Assembly: GCA_030618475.1 (NCBI GenBank)
Contig: JAUXDG010000171.1
Coordinates: forward strand, 1-6,254
DNA: 6,254 bases
Source of the DNA: Gammaproteobacteria bacterium
Lineage (GTDB): Bacteria > Pseudomonadota > Gammaproteobacteria > DSM-19610
Direction: 5' to 3'
The notes under the pieces were generated by a model. It saw only the letters and a program-made list of their open reading frames with translations, did no database searches and was not told the DNA's origin. Positions 1-5,868 of this stretch are shown piece after piece. Made by a program: the position numbers and the translations under genes. Numbering within the stretch: position 1 is the first letter of the stretch; each line of letters starts with the position of its first letter.

Positions 1-2086
1 CATCGATACCGCTGAACGAACGGTGGCCAATGCGCAGGGTGAACTGTCCGAAGCCAAAAAGGCCAAAGACAGCGGCCGCGGCGAAAAGGCCCAAAAGGTC
101 ATCGACGAAACGCAATCCAAAATGGAGGCCGACCAGGCGACACTTGAATCGATGACGGAGTATTACGAGATCGAACAGGATCGCAAGGCCGTGCATCTGA
201 CCCATGAGGGGATTGGTGCGGCTCAGGAGATCGCGGGTGTGGGTTCGTTCTTTACCGGCTCGAATATGGAATGGCCGCATATGCTGGAGCAGTCGCTTCG
301 GGCACATGTGACCTTTGAGCGGGAGAAGGATTATGTCGTCATGGACGGCAAGATCATCATCGTCGATGAGTTCACCGGTCGTCTGATGCACGGGCGGCAA
401 TGGTCCGACGGCCTGCACCAGGCGGTTGAGGCCAAGGAAGGGGTGGCCATTCAAAACGAAAACCAGACCCTGGCGTCGATCACCTTTCAGAACTATTTCC
501 GCCTGTATGACAAGCTGTCGGGTATGACGGGTACTGCCGATACGGAGGCCGCCGAGTTCCAGCAGATCTATGGCCTGGAAGTGGTGGTGATGCCTCCCAA
601 TAAACCCATGATTCGTGACGACAGGGGTGATCTGGTATTTCTTACCGTAAAGGAGAAGTTTGATGCCGTGACCGAGGACATCCGTGACTGCCGGCAGCGC
701 GGACAGCCGGTGCTGGTCGGCACGACATCGATCGAGACCTCGGAGTATCTTTCCAAAAAGCTGAAGGGCGAGAAAATCGAGCACGAAGTGCTGAACGCCA
801 AGCAGCACGAACGTGAAGCGCATATTGTCGCCCAGGCCGGCGCGACGGGTGCGGTAACCATTGCCACCAATATGGCGGGCCGTGGTACCGATATCGTTCT
901 TGGCGGCAACCTGGATGCAGAACTCGCCGCCCTCGATGACCCGGATGAACACACCGTTGCGCGTATCACCAGGGACTGGGAGCAGCGTCATCAGGCGGTA
1001 CTCGATACCGGTGGCCTGCATATTGTCGGTACCGAACGCCATGAATCGAGGCGCGTCGATAACCAGTTGCGTGGCCGCTCGGGGCGCCAGGGTGACCCTG
1101 GTTCCAGCCGTTTTTATCTGTCGCTGGAAGATAACCTGATGCGCATATTTGCATCAGAGCGTGTTTCCGGCCTGATGCAGAAACTCGGTATGCAGGAAGG
1201 TGAGGCAATCGAGCACCCCTGGGTCAGCAAAGCCATCGAGAATGCCCAGCGCAAGGTTGAAGGGCACAACTTCGGCATTCGCAAGAACCTGCTGGAGTTC
1301 GACGACGTTGCCAACGATCAGCGCAAGGTGATCTACGAGCAGCGCAATGAGTTAATGGCCAGCAACGATGTGTCGGATACCGTGAAAGCCATTCGCGAAG
1401 ATGTCGTCAACAATGTCATCAACAGTTATATTGCGCCCGGCAGTATGGATGAGCAGTGGGCTATTCCCGGACTGGAAACTGCCGTGGAGACCGAGTTTGC
1501 GCAGAAGTTTGACATACAGGGCTGGCTGGATGCCGATGATGACCTGCATGAAGAAACGCTGCGAGAAAAGATTCTTGCCGAACTGGAAAAGGCTTACGGA
1601 GAAAAGGAAGGGCTCGCTGGCCCGGAAAATATGCGCCACTTCGAAAAGTCTGTCATGTTGCAGGTGCTCGACCAGTCCTGGAAAGAACATCTGGCGGCAA
1701 TGGATTACTTGCGCCAGGGCATCCATTTGCGCGGTTATGCCCAGAAAAACCCCAAGCAGGAATACAAACGAGAATCGTTTGAAATGTTTACCGGCCTGCT
1801 GGAGCGTATTAAAATGGACGTGGTGAGTGTTCTGTCCAAATTCCAGGTGCGCACCGAATCGGATGTGGCGGCTGTTGATGAGCAGCGCCGCCGCAAGGCG
1901 GAGATGCAGTACCGTCACGATGAAGCCAGCGCCATGCAGGACGCGGCGGGTGAGGAGGCGCCGCCGGGGGGGCAGCAGCAACAGGCCCAGCCCTTTGTCC
2001 GCGATGGCCGCAAGATAGGACGCAACGAACCCTGCCCCTGTGGTTCGGGCAAGAAGTACAAGCAGTGTCATGGTAAGTTGAGCTGA
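1..2086 (+). CDS. secA: Protein translocase ATPase SecA, 5' end missing
   Basis: SecA is the cytoplasmic ATPase motor that pushes preproteins through the SecYEG channel. The reading frame is open from base 2 (base 1 ends the previous codon) to TGA at 2084-2086, giving 694 residues. The Walker A and B part lies upstream of the window. Visible are the end of the preprotein-binding region, the GMTGTADTE block near base 524, the NMAGRGTDIVLGG helicase motif (866-907), QLRGRSGRQGD (1064-1096), the helical scaffold with WKEHLAAMDYLRQGIHLRGYAQ (about 1679-1744), a Gln-rich linker, and the zinc-binding tail CxCx8CH (2033-2071) that contacts SecB and phospholipid. Odd points: the first roughly 60 residues are a charged, probably coiled-coil insertion, and the following block to about base 443 has DEFTGR and NMEWPHM where gammaproteobacteria usually have DEHTGR and NIMLMHH. 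A run of seven G's (1966-1972) lies in the linker but the frame stays intact. The GTG at 23 is internal, not a start. Confidence 0.98.
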   Translation, partial: IDTAERTVANAQGELSEAKKAKDSGRGEKAQKVIDETQSKMEADQATLESMTEYYEIEQDRKAVHLTHEGIGAAQEIAGVGSFFTGSNMEWPHMLEQSLRAHVTFEREKDYVVMDGKIIIVDEFTGRLMHGRQWSDGLHQAVEAKEGVAIQNENQTLASITFQNYFRLYDKLSGMTGTADTEAAEFQQIYGLEVVVMPPNKPMIRDDRGDLVFLTVKEKFDAVTEDIRDCRQRGQPVLVGTTSIETSEYLSKKLKGEKIEHEVLNAKQHEREAHIVAQAGATGAVTIATNMAGRGTDIVLGGNLDAELAALDDPDEHTVARITRDWEQRHQAVLDTGGLHIVGTERHESRRVDNQLRGRSGRQGDPGSSRFYLSLEDNLMRIFASERVSGLMQKLGMQEGEAIEHPWVSKAIENAQRKVEGHNFGIRKNLLEFDDVANDQRKVIYEQRNELMASNDVSDTVKAIREDVVNNVINSYIAPGSMDEQWAIPGLETAVETEFAQKFDIQGWLDADDDLHEETLREKILAELEKAYGEKEGLAGPENMRHFEKSVMLQVLDQSWKEHLAAMDYLRQGIHLRGYAQKNPKQEYKRESFEMFTGLLERIKMDVVSVLSKFQVRTESDVAAVDEQRRRKAEMQYRHDEASAMQDAAGEEAPPGGQQQQAQPFVRDGRKIGRNEPCPCGSGKKYKQCHGKLS

Positions 2087-2115
2087 GCCCGAAAATAGCG
2101 TGTCACCTGTAAACC

Positions 2116-3333
2116 ATGCCTGTTGGATACTGCGAACTTCCTGAGTTGTTACCTGTCGCCGGTGTGCGTCTTGCGTCGGTAGCGGCCGGCATTCGTTACC
2201 GGGATCGCGACGACCTGGTGGTGATGGAGCTGGCGGAGAACAGCCAGTGTGCCGCGGTATTTACGCGCAATGCCTTTTGCGCAGCGCCGGTGCTTGTCGC
2301 CAGCCAGCATCTTTCCCGACAGATGCCCCGCTATCTGCTGATCAACAGTGGTAATGCCAATGCAGGTACCGGCGAGCCGGGGATTGCGGCTGCGCGGCAG
2401 AGCTGTGCGGCGCTGGCCGGCAAAGCTGGTTGCAGTGCTGAGCAGGTACTGCCTTTTTCTACCGGCGTGATCGGTGAACGCTTGCCGGTGGACCGTATTG
2501 AAGCGGTGCTCGACAAGGCCATGGCTGGACTCTCCAGCGACGGCTGGAAGAACGCGGCCCATGCCATCATGACAACCGATACTGTTGCCAAAGGTGTGTC
2601 GAAAACCGTTGAGATAGCAGGGCAGACCATCACCGTTACCGGGATCGCCAAAGGCGCGGGTATGATCCGGCCCGATATGGCGACCATGCTGGCCTACCTG
2701 GTTTGTGATGCCAGCGTCGAAGCCGTTGCCCTGCAGCGCTGCCTGGATCAGTCGGTGCAGCGATCCTTTAACCGCATTACTGTGGATGGCGACACTTCCA
2801 CTAACGATGCCTGTGTGCTGGTCGCGACGGGAGCTTCCGGATTACCCCTTATCAACGTCGGGCATGCGGACTACCCGGCATTCTGTAACGCTGTGACCGA
2901 GGTGTGTGAACAGTTGGCGCAGCTGCTGGTGCGCGACGCCGAAGGCGCCACCAAGTTTGTCACCGTCAGGGTCGAGAGCGGGCGTGATAGCGGGGAATGC
3001 CTGCAGCTTGCCTACACAGTCGCGCATTCCCCCCTGGTCAAAACGGCATTATTCGCCAGTGATCCCAACTGGGGTCGTATTCTGGCCGCCGTCGGGCGGG
3101 CCGGTATCGAGCGGCTCGATATCAAAAAGATCCGGATTTTTCTCGACCATGTGTGCATCGTCCGCGATGGCTGCAGGGCTGACGACTATCGGGAGCGGGA
3201 TGGACAGCTTGTCATGGAGCAGGAAGACATCCTGATACGCATCCAGCTCGGGCGTGGTGATGCCACGGAACGGATCTGGACCTGTGATCTGTCCGATGAG
3301 TATGTCAGAATCAACGCGGAATACCGCAGTTGA
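2116..3333 (+). CDS. argJ: Bifunctional glutamate N-acetyltransferase / amino-acid N-acetyltransferase ArgJ
   Basis: ArgJ moves the acetyl group from N-acetylornithine to glutamate, recycling it in arginine synthesis; bifunctional forms also make N-acetylglutamate from acetyl-CoA. The 405-residue length is normal for the family. The proprotein is expected to cut itself between Ala189 and Thr190 in the KGAGMIRPDMATML segment (from Lys179), so that Thr190 (codon 2683-2685) becomes the N-terminal nucleophile of the beta chain. Other family blocks are NSGNANAGTG (77-86), STGVIGE (115-121, oxyanion hole), TTDT (153-156), GDTSTND (225-231), SDPNWGRILAAVGRAG and the C-terminal YVRINAEYR. No key residue is missing. 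It starts 29 bases after secA with no terminator between, so co-transcription is likely. The ATG has no clear Shine-Dalgarno sequence, but the N-terminus aligns with family members at this start. Whether it is truly bifunctional cannot be told from sequence alone. Confidence 0.98.
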   Translation: MPVGYCELPELLPVAGVRLASVAAGIRYRDRDDLVVMELAENSQCAAVFTRNAFCAAPVLVASQHLSRQMPRYLLINSGNANAGTGEPGIAAARQSCAALAGKAGCSAEQVLPFSTGVIGERLPVDRIEAVLDKAMAGLSSDGWKNAAHAIMTTDTVAKGVSKTVEIAGQTITVTGIAKGAGMIRPDMATMLAYLVCDASVEAVALQRCLDQSVQRSFNRITVDGDTSTNDACVLVATGASGLPLINVGHADYPAFCNAVTEVCEQLAQLLVRDAEGATKFVTVRVESGRDSGECLQLAYTVAHSPLVKTALFASDPNWGRILAAVGRAGIERLDIKKIRIFLDHVCIVRDGCRADDYRERDGQLVMEQEDILIRIQLGRGDATERIWTCDLSDEYVRINAEYRS

Positions 3334-3838
3334 CCGGTCATTGAGCGGTTTCCTGTCTGTAGCAGTCGTGTCCATTGCTGGCCGTGTGAACGGCGTGTTG
3401 ACGGGCAGGGTATTACTGTTGGTTTGTGTGCTCTGTCTTTTCGTCTCCTGCGACAAGGACCCCGAGCGCCGTCTTCCGGTGTCGCGACTTATGCTCTCAC
3501 AGCCCTGTGATGTACGGCAGGGTTGCCAGGCGGCGGATGCATCAGTGGCTGTGACAGTTACTTTCGCTGCGGAACCTCGGGCATTACAGTCGTTTCCGAT
3601 CCGTGTTCAGCTTGAAGGTCATCAGCAGGCGGATTCCGTCACGGTCGCCTTTTCGATGCAAGGTATGGACATGGGCTCGAACCGTTACCGCCTGATCGCA
3701 GATGCCTCGGGTGGCTGGATTGCCGATATAACCCTGCCGATCTGTACCTCCGGACGTACGGACTGGGCGGCTGATTTCGAGCTTGTCGTCGCTGACCGGC
3801 GCCTGCAGATTCAAGTGCCGTTTGCGCTGCAAAAATAA
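3302..3838 (+). CDS. Putative lipoprotein with MxGMxMG motif, function unknown
   Basis: I do not recognise a named family. From the ATG at 3302 it has 178 residues and overlaps argJ by 32 bases. A hydrophobic stretch of about 13 residues (VLLLVCVLCLFV) ends in FVSC at Cys50, a slightly unusual lipobox, followed by Asp, the +2 residue that keeps lipoproteins in the inner membrane in enterics. The GTG at 3386 would give a more classical 22-residue signal (MNGVLTGR plus the hydrophobic core), so the true start may be there; ATGs at 3260 and 3296 are also in frame. The mature part looks like one beta-rich domain, with MQGMDMGSNRYRL (Met119, 122 and 124) and LPICTSGRTDW. Cys69, Cys75 and Cys148 could form disulfides or bind metal. 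The Met cluster recalls small periplasmic copper-related or FixH/YtkA-like domains, but that is only a resemblance. It is probably expressed with argJ. Confidence 0.75.
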   Translation: MSESTRNTAVDRSLSGFLSVAVVSIAGRVNGVLTGRVLLLVCVLCLFVSCDKDPERRLPVSRLMLSQPCDVRQGCQAADASVAVTVTFAAEPRALQSFPIRVQLEGHQQADSVTVAFSMQGMDMGSNRYRLIADASGGWIADITLPICTSGRTDWAADFELVVADRRLQIQVPFALQK

Positions 3839-3885
3839 TCCGACAGACTCCGAGTCCGCGTTTTTCACCTTCTGAGAAATCCAGG

Positions 3886-5100
3886 CTACAGCAGCCGCTC
3901 CAGCAGAACGACCGGGTGCAGTACATCGATAGCCACCCTGCGTTCTTTCAGGCCAGCCTGCAACTGAATCGCGCAGCCGATATTGCTCGTCAGCAATAGC
4001 CCGGCGCCACTCTGCACAAGGGTGTCTATCAGCGGCTCTCGTAATTGCTCCGAAAGCGCCGGCTGGCTGAGCATATAACTGCCAGCCGCACCACAACAGC
4101 CACCGTTCGGATTGATGACGAGCGGTTCAATGCCCGGGATCCAGCTCAGGATATCCAGGATATCCTGTTGTTGCCTGAGAACATTGCGGTGTGTACAGGG
4201 AATGTAGACGGCAACCGTTTTCTGCAGCGGCTGGAATTGCAGCTTTGCCCTGTTTTGATGGCTGAGGAAGTGCAGAATATCGCTGACCCGTTCCGCGAAA
4301 CTGTTGACCGGTTCATTTTTGTACAGGTTTTTATAGCCTGTCAGATGCGCAGTACAGCCACTGGCGGTAACCAGTACAGGGTCGTTGTTAACGGAAAATG
4401 CCATCCGGTTTACCTCAGCCAGCCGGGCTGCCGTAGCAGGATCGCCGTTGTGCTGGTGTAAGGCGCCGCAACAGCCCTGCTGTTCGGGAACGTTTACCCG
4501 GTAACCCAGGCTTTCCAGTAATCGCCGCGAGGCATTCAAGGTCTGTTGATCGAACAGGCTGCCGGCACAGCCGCGAAACAGATTGACCCCGCCTCGTCGT
4601 TCCATGACAGGTCTTGGTGTGGCCGGATTGTCACTTTGCAGCGTCGGTAACAAGCGATTCAGGCGCTTCACGGCAGTCGGAACACCGGGCGCTTTGCCGA
4701 CCAGCCACTGCAGACCGAGCTTCTGGTGGACCTTTAACGCCATGGCCAGGGTTTTTGTCCAGGCCGGGGAGGCGATGAGATGCAAAGCCATATGGCGTAC
4801 CACACGATTGCCGGGTGAGCGCTGACGGTGGGGTTCGATAGCCACCCTGGCGGTATCCATCAAGCGGCCGAAGGGCACCTTTGAAGGGCACATGGCTTCA
4901 CAGGCACCGCATTGCAGGCATTGATCCAGGTGGCGGAAAAGCCCAGCCGTGTATTGAACATCAGCTTGCCCGATCGCCTGCATCAGGCTGATACGCCCGC
5001 GTGGCGAGTCAGCTTCATTGCCGGTGAGGGCGAATGTCGGGCAATGAGGTAAACACAAACCGCATTTCACGCAGCGGTCTGTTGCGGACAGGTTATTCAT
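3886..5100 (-). CDS. GlcF-like (Fe-S)-binding oxidoreductase subunit
   Basis: This 404-residue protein has the layout of the glycolate oxidase iron-sulfur subunit GlcF and related CCG-domain electron-transfer proteins. Two classical [4Fe-4S] motifs are at Cys10-x2-Cys13-x2-Cys16-x3-Cys20-Pro and Cys61-x2-Cys64-x2-Cys67-x3-Cys71-Pro. They are followed by two CCG domains: Cys178 with Cys210-Cys211-Gly and Cys249, then Cys302 with Cys335-Cys336-Gly and Cys376. The SPRGRISLMQ block (32-41) is also typical. No membrane segment or signal is seen, so it is probably cytoplasmic or membrane-associated through partners. No flavin subunit (GlcD, GlcE, LldE/G or similar) lies next to it, so its substrate cannot be assigned and I give no symbol. 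It faces the lipoprotein gene across 47 bases and diverges from the ferredoxin gene across 46 bases. The stop is TAG. The start at 5100 lies nine codons before the first cluster Cys; no strong Shine-Dalgarno sequence is seen. Confidence 0.93.
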   Translation of the reverse strand: MNNLSATDRCVKCGLCLPHCPTFALTGNEADSPRGRISLMQAIGQADVQYTAGLFRHLDQCLQCGACEAMCPSKVPFGRLMDTARVAIEPHRQRSPGNRVVRHMALHLIASPAWTKTLAMALKVHQKLGLQWLVGKAPGVPTAVKRLNRLLPTLQSDNPATPRPVMERRGGVNLFRGCAGSLFDQQTLNASRRLLESLGYRVNVPEQQGCCGALHQHNGDPATAARLAEVNRMAFSVNNDPVLVTASGCTAHLTGYKNLYKNEPVNSFAERVSDILHFLSHQNRAKLQFQPLQKTVAVYIPCTHRNVLRQQQDILDILSWIPGIEPLVINPNGGCCGAAGSYMLSQPALSEQLREPLIDTLVQSGAGLLLTSNIGCAIQLQAGLKERRVAIDVLHPVVLLERLL

Positions 5101-5134
5101 AAGTTACACATACAGGATTTGCCCATACGGTTAC

Positions 5135-5141
5135 AAGAGGT
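5135..5141 (+). promoter_or_regulatory. Ribosome binding site of the ferredoxin gene
   Basis: AAGAGGT lies five bases before the ATG at 5147 and fixes that start. The 46-base divergent gap must also hold the start signals of the leftward Fe-S gene. I see no convincing -35/-10 pair for either direction in it. Confidence 0.75.
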
Positions 5142-5146
5142 CCGCT

Positions 5147-5455
5147 ATGTCCTATTACCGCTACCACGTGTTTTTCTGTACCAATCTGCGCGCAGACGGT
5201 TCTGCCTGTTGCCAGAGATTCAACGCGCAGGCTCTGCGTGACCATGCGAAAAAACGCAGTAAGGCATTGGGTATTACCGGCGCAGGCGGGGTTCGGATCA
5301 ATACGGCAGGTTGTCTGGATCGCTGCGCGGAAGGACCGGTGCTGGTGGTTTACCCGGATGACGTCTGGTACAGCTATGTTGATCGGGAGGATATCGACGA
5401 GATCATCGATGAGCATCTGCTCAACGGGCGGATTGTTGAGCGACTGGTTATTTGA
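5147..5455 (+). CDS. Shethna-type (thioredoxin-like) [2Fe-2S] ferredoxin
   Basis: A 102-residue electron carrier of the thioredoxin-fold [2Fe-2S] ferredoxin family, the type known from Aquifex aeolicus Fd and the Azotobacter Shethna protein. Evidence: HVFFC with Cys11, then Cys21-Cys22 in place of the single second ligand, then AGCLDRCAEGPVLVVYPD with Cys56-x3-Cys60, and the C-terminal WYSYVDREDIDEIIDEHL helix. Cys11, one of Cys21/22, Cys56 and Cys60 should hold the cluster. The length is complete and there is no signal peptide, so it is cytoplasmic. A good ribosome binding site supports the start. It is transcribed divergently from the GlcF-like gene, which may share its redox chemistry (inference). 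Its physiological partner is unknown. It is not a plant-type or adrenodoxin-type ferredoxin: the CxxxxCxxC signature is absent. Confidence 0.95.
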   Translation: MSYYRYHVFFCTNLRADGSACCQRFNAQALRDHAKKRSKALGITGAGGVRINTAGCLDRCAEGPVLVVYPDDVWYSYVDREDIDEIIDEHLLNGRIVERLVI

Positions 5456-5524
5456 TCTGGATCAATAAAATGTGCTTTCCCTGACGCTGTGTCAGCGCCA
5501 AAGTAGCCAGATTCAATATAACGC

Positions 5525-5538
5525 ACTGAATATTCAGT
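5525..5538. promoter_or_regulatory. Perfect 14-bp palindrome, candidate operator
   Basis: ACTGAATATTCAGT is its own reverse complement over all 14 bases. It lies in an AT-rich stretch centred about 66 bases upstream of the small-RNA -35 box, a usual place for an activator or repressor dimer. The CTG-N6-CAG spacing is too short for a LexA box (CTG-N10-CAG). The regulator is unknown. Confidence 0.35.
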
Positions 5539-5590
5539 AATAAACTGTGTTCTGTCCGTTGCTGCCGCAGCTGCGCGAAAATTCGGATTA

Positions 5591-5615
5591 ATAGTTGACA
5601 ACTAATACGGAATAT
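5591..5615 (+). promoter_or_regulatory. IscR/Rrf2-like half-site and dyad overlapping the -35 box
   Basis: The left nine bases, ATAGTTGAC, fit the left half of the E. coli IscR type-1 operator consensus (ATASYYGAC) fully. The right end GGAATAT falls at the expected 25-base spacing and matches the RRSTAT end except at one base, but the centre does not match. In E. coli the iscR promoter likewise has its -35 box inside such a site. Independently, TAGTTG-A-CAACTA (5592-5604) is a dyad centred at 5598. So some regulator very likely binds here; IscR is only one candidate. Confidence 0.3.
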
Positions 5616-5623
5616 TAGAAAAT
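5595..5623 (+). promoter_or_regulatory. Sigma-70 promoter of the predicted small RNA
   Basis: A perfect -35 box TTGACA (5595-5600), a 17-bp spacer and a -10 box GAAAAT (5618-5623, four of six matches) predict a start at about 5630. That is exactly one base before the first predicted RNA hairpin. The DNA upstream is AT-rich. No protein start follows before the terminator, which supports a non-coding transcript. Confidence 0.5.
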
Positions 5624-5629
5624 ACTTAT

Positions 5630-5729
5630 CAGCTGATCGGTCAGCCCCCAACTTAAACTGACCGGCCAGCTTCCTCCAATCCTCCTTTGGTGGTTTTTAG
5701 GCGCGGCTTCCTCAGTCGCGCCTTTTTTT
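5630..5729 (+). ncRNA. Predicted about 100-nt small RNA with anti-Shine-Dalgarno loops
   Basis: No known family is recognised. Three hairpins follow each other. Hairpin 1: 5631-5644 pairs with 5658-5671 (thirteen pairs including one G-U, one A-C mismatch) around a 13-nt loop that starts with five C's. Hairpin 2: 5673-5679 pairs with 5687-5693 (six pairs, one T-T mismatch) around the loop TCCTCCT (5680-5686). Hairpin 3 is the terminator, whose loop contains CTTCCTC. GCTTCCTC occurs twice (5669-5676 and 5706-5713). A T-rich patch (5694-5698) just before the terminator stem and seven T's after it resemble an Hfq-binding 3' module. A trans-acting, Hfq-dependent repressor that pairs with ribosome binding sites is the natural reading (inference). 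It could instead be a leader with an attenuator for rplM. Confidence 0.55.
5699..5729 (+). terminator. Rho-independent terminator
   Basis: AGGCGCG (5699-5705) pairs perfectly with CGCGCCT (5717-5723) around an 11-nt loop, followed by T's through 5729. The stem has six G-C pairs. There is no matching A-run upstream, so it works rightward only. It ends the predicted small RNA, and any ferredoxin read-through, before the rplM promoter. Confidence 0.88.
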
Positions 5730-5730
5730 A

Positions 5731-5780
5731 TGTCCAGGGATGGACAGTATGCCGCGAGAGGGCAGGAAGCCCGTAGCGGC
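5731..5780 (+). other. Two hairpins with GGA in the loop
   Basis: TGTCCA-GGGA-TGGACA (5731-5746) is followed by a nested hairpin: GCCGC 5751-5755 with GCGGC 5776-5780, inside it GGGC-AGGAA-GCCC at 5760-5772. Both expose GGA in the loop. Bases 5732-5743 match 10 of 12 positions of the CsrA SELEX consensus RUACARGGAUGU. They lie after the terminator and before the predicted rplM start site, so they are transcribed only by read-through or from an unseen promoter. Confidence 0.35.
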
Positions 5781-5795
5781 GATGGGATAACCGGC

Positions 5796-5824
5796 TTGAA
5801 TCAGTCTTGGCCTTTCTGTACTAT
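5796..5824 (+). promoter_or_regulatory. Sigma-70 promoter of rplM
   Basis: TTGAAT (5796-5801), a 17-bp spacer and TACTAT (5819-5824) predict a start near 5831 and a leader of about 38 nt. This follows the upstream terminator and suits a strongly expressed ribosomal operon. In E. coli the rplM-rpsI operon is controlled by L13 through its leader. Confidence 0.65.
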
Positions 5825-5855
5825 TCCCGCTCTTTTGTAGCGCGACCCGAGTTTC

Positions 5856-5859
5856 GGAG
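5856..5859 (+). promoter_or_regulatory. Ribosome binding site of rplM
   Basis: GGAG lies nine bases before the ATG at 5869. Its first two G's could pair in a small hairpin CCGA-GTT-TCGG (5847-5857), which would partly hide the site. Confidence 0.6.
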
Positions 5860-5868
5860 CAGATTTTA

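Larger units (their letters stand above)
5456..5868. other. 413-base intergenic region before rplM
   Basis: No protein-coding frame here has a credible start or composition. From left to right it holds a short weak hairpin CGCTG-TGT-CAGCG (5485-5497), a perfect palindrome (5525-5538), a short palindrome CGCAGCTGCG (5566-5575), a promoter with an overlapping dyad (5589-5623), a predicted small RNA with terminator (5630-5729), two GGA-loop hairpins (5731-5780), and the rplM promoter and leader (5796-5868). No terminator was found directly after the ferredoxin stop. Confidence 0.8.

Noticed and set aside
1966..1990. Run of seven G's followed by CAG repeats in secA as a frameshift or phase-variation site
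   Set aside because: The frame is intact and continues into a perfect zinc-binding tail; seven G's in a low-complexity linker is not enough to claim phase variation.
1352..2071. A 239-codon open frame on the minus strand inside secA
   Set aside because: It is fully antisense to a well-conserved part of secA and shows no recognisable domain; it is a by-product of GC-biased codon use.
3846..3865. GACT-CCG-AGTC followed by GCG and five T's, a possible terminator between the convergent genes
   Set aside because: The stem has only four pairs and four bases separate it from the T-run; too weak to call, although some terminator is expected there.
4045..4461. A 138-codon open frame on the plus strand inside the Fe-S protein gene
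   Set aside because: It is antisense to conserved CCG-domain codons and has no ribosome binding site or family resemblance.
5104..5146. Promoters for the divergent Fe-S and ferredoxin genes (for example TTGCGG-17-TACACA)
   Set aside because: The -10 boxes match only about three of six positions in either direction.
5485..5497. Hairpin CGCTG-TGT-CAGCG after the ferredoxin stop as its terminator
   Set aside because: No T-run follows on either strand and the stem is only five pairs.
5566..5575. Palindrome CGCAGCTGCG as an operator
   Set aside because: A 10-bp GC-rich palindrome is short and overlaps another imperfect repeat; it may be chance.
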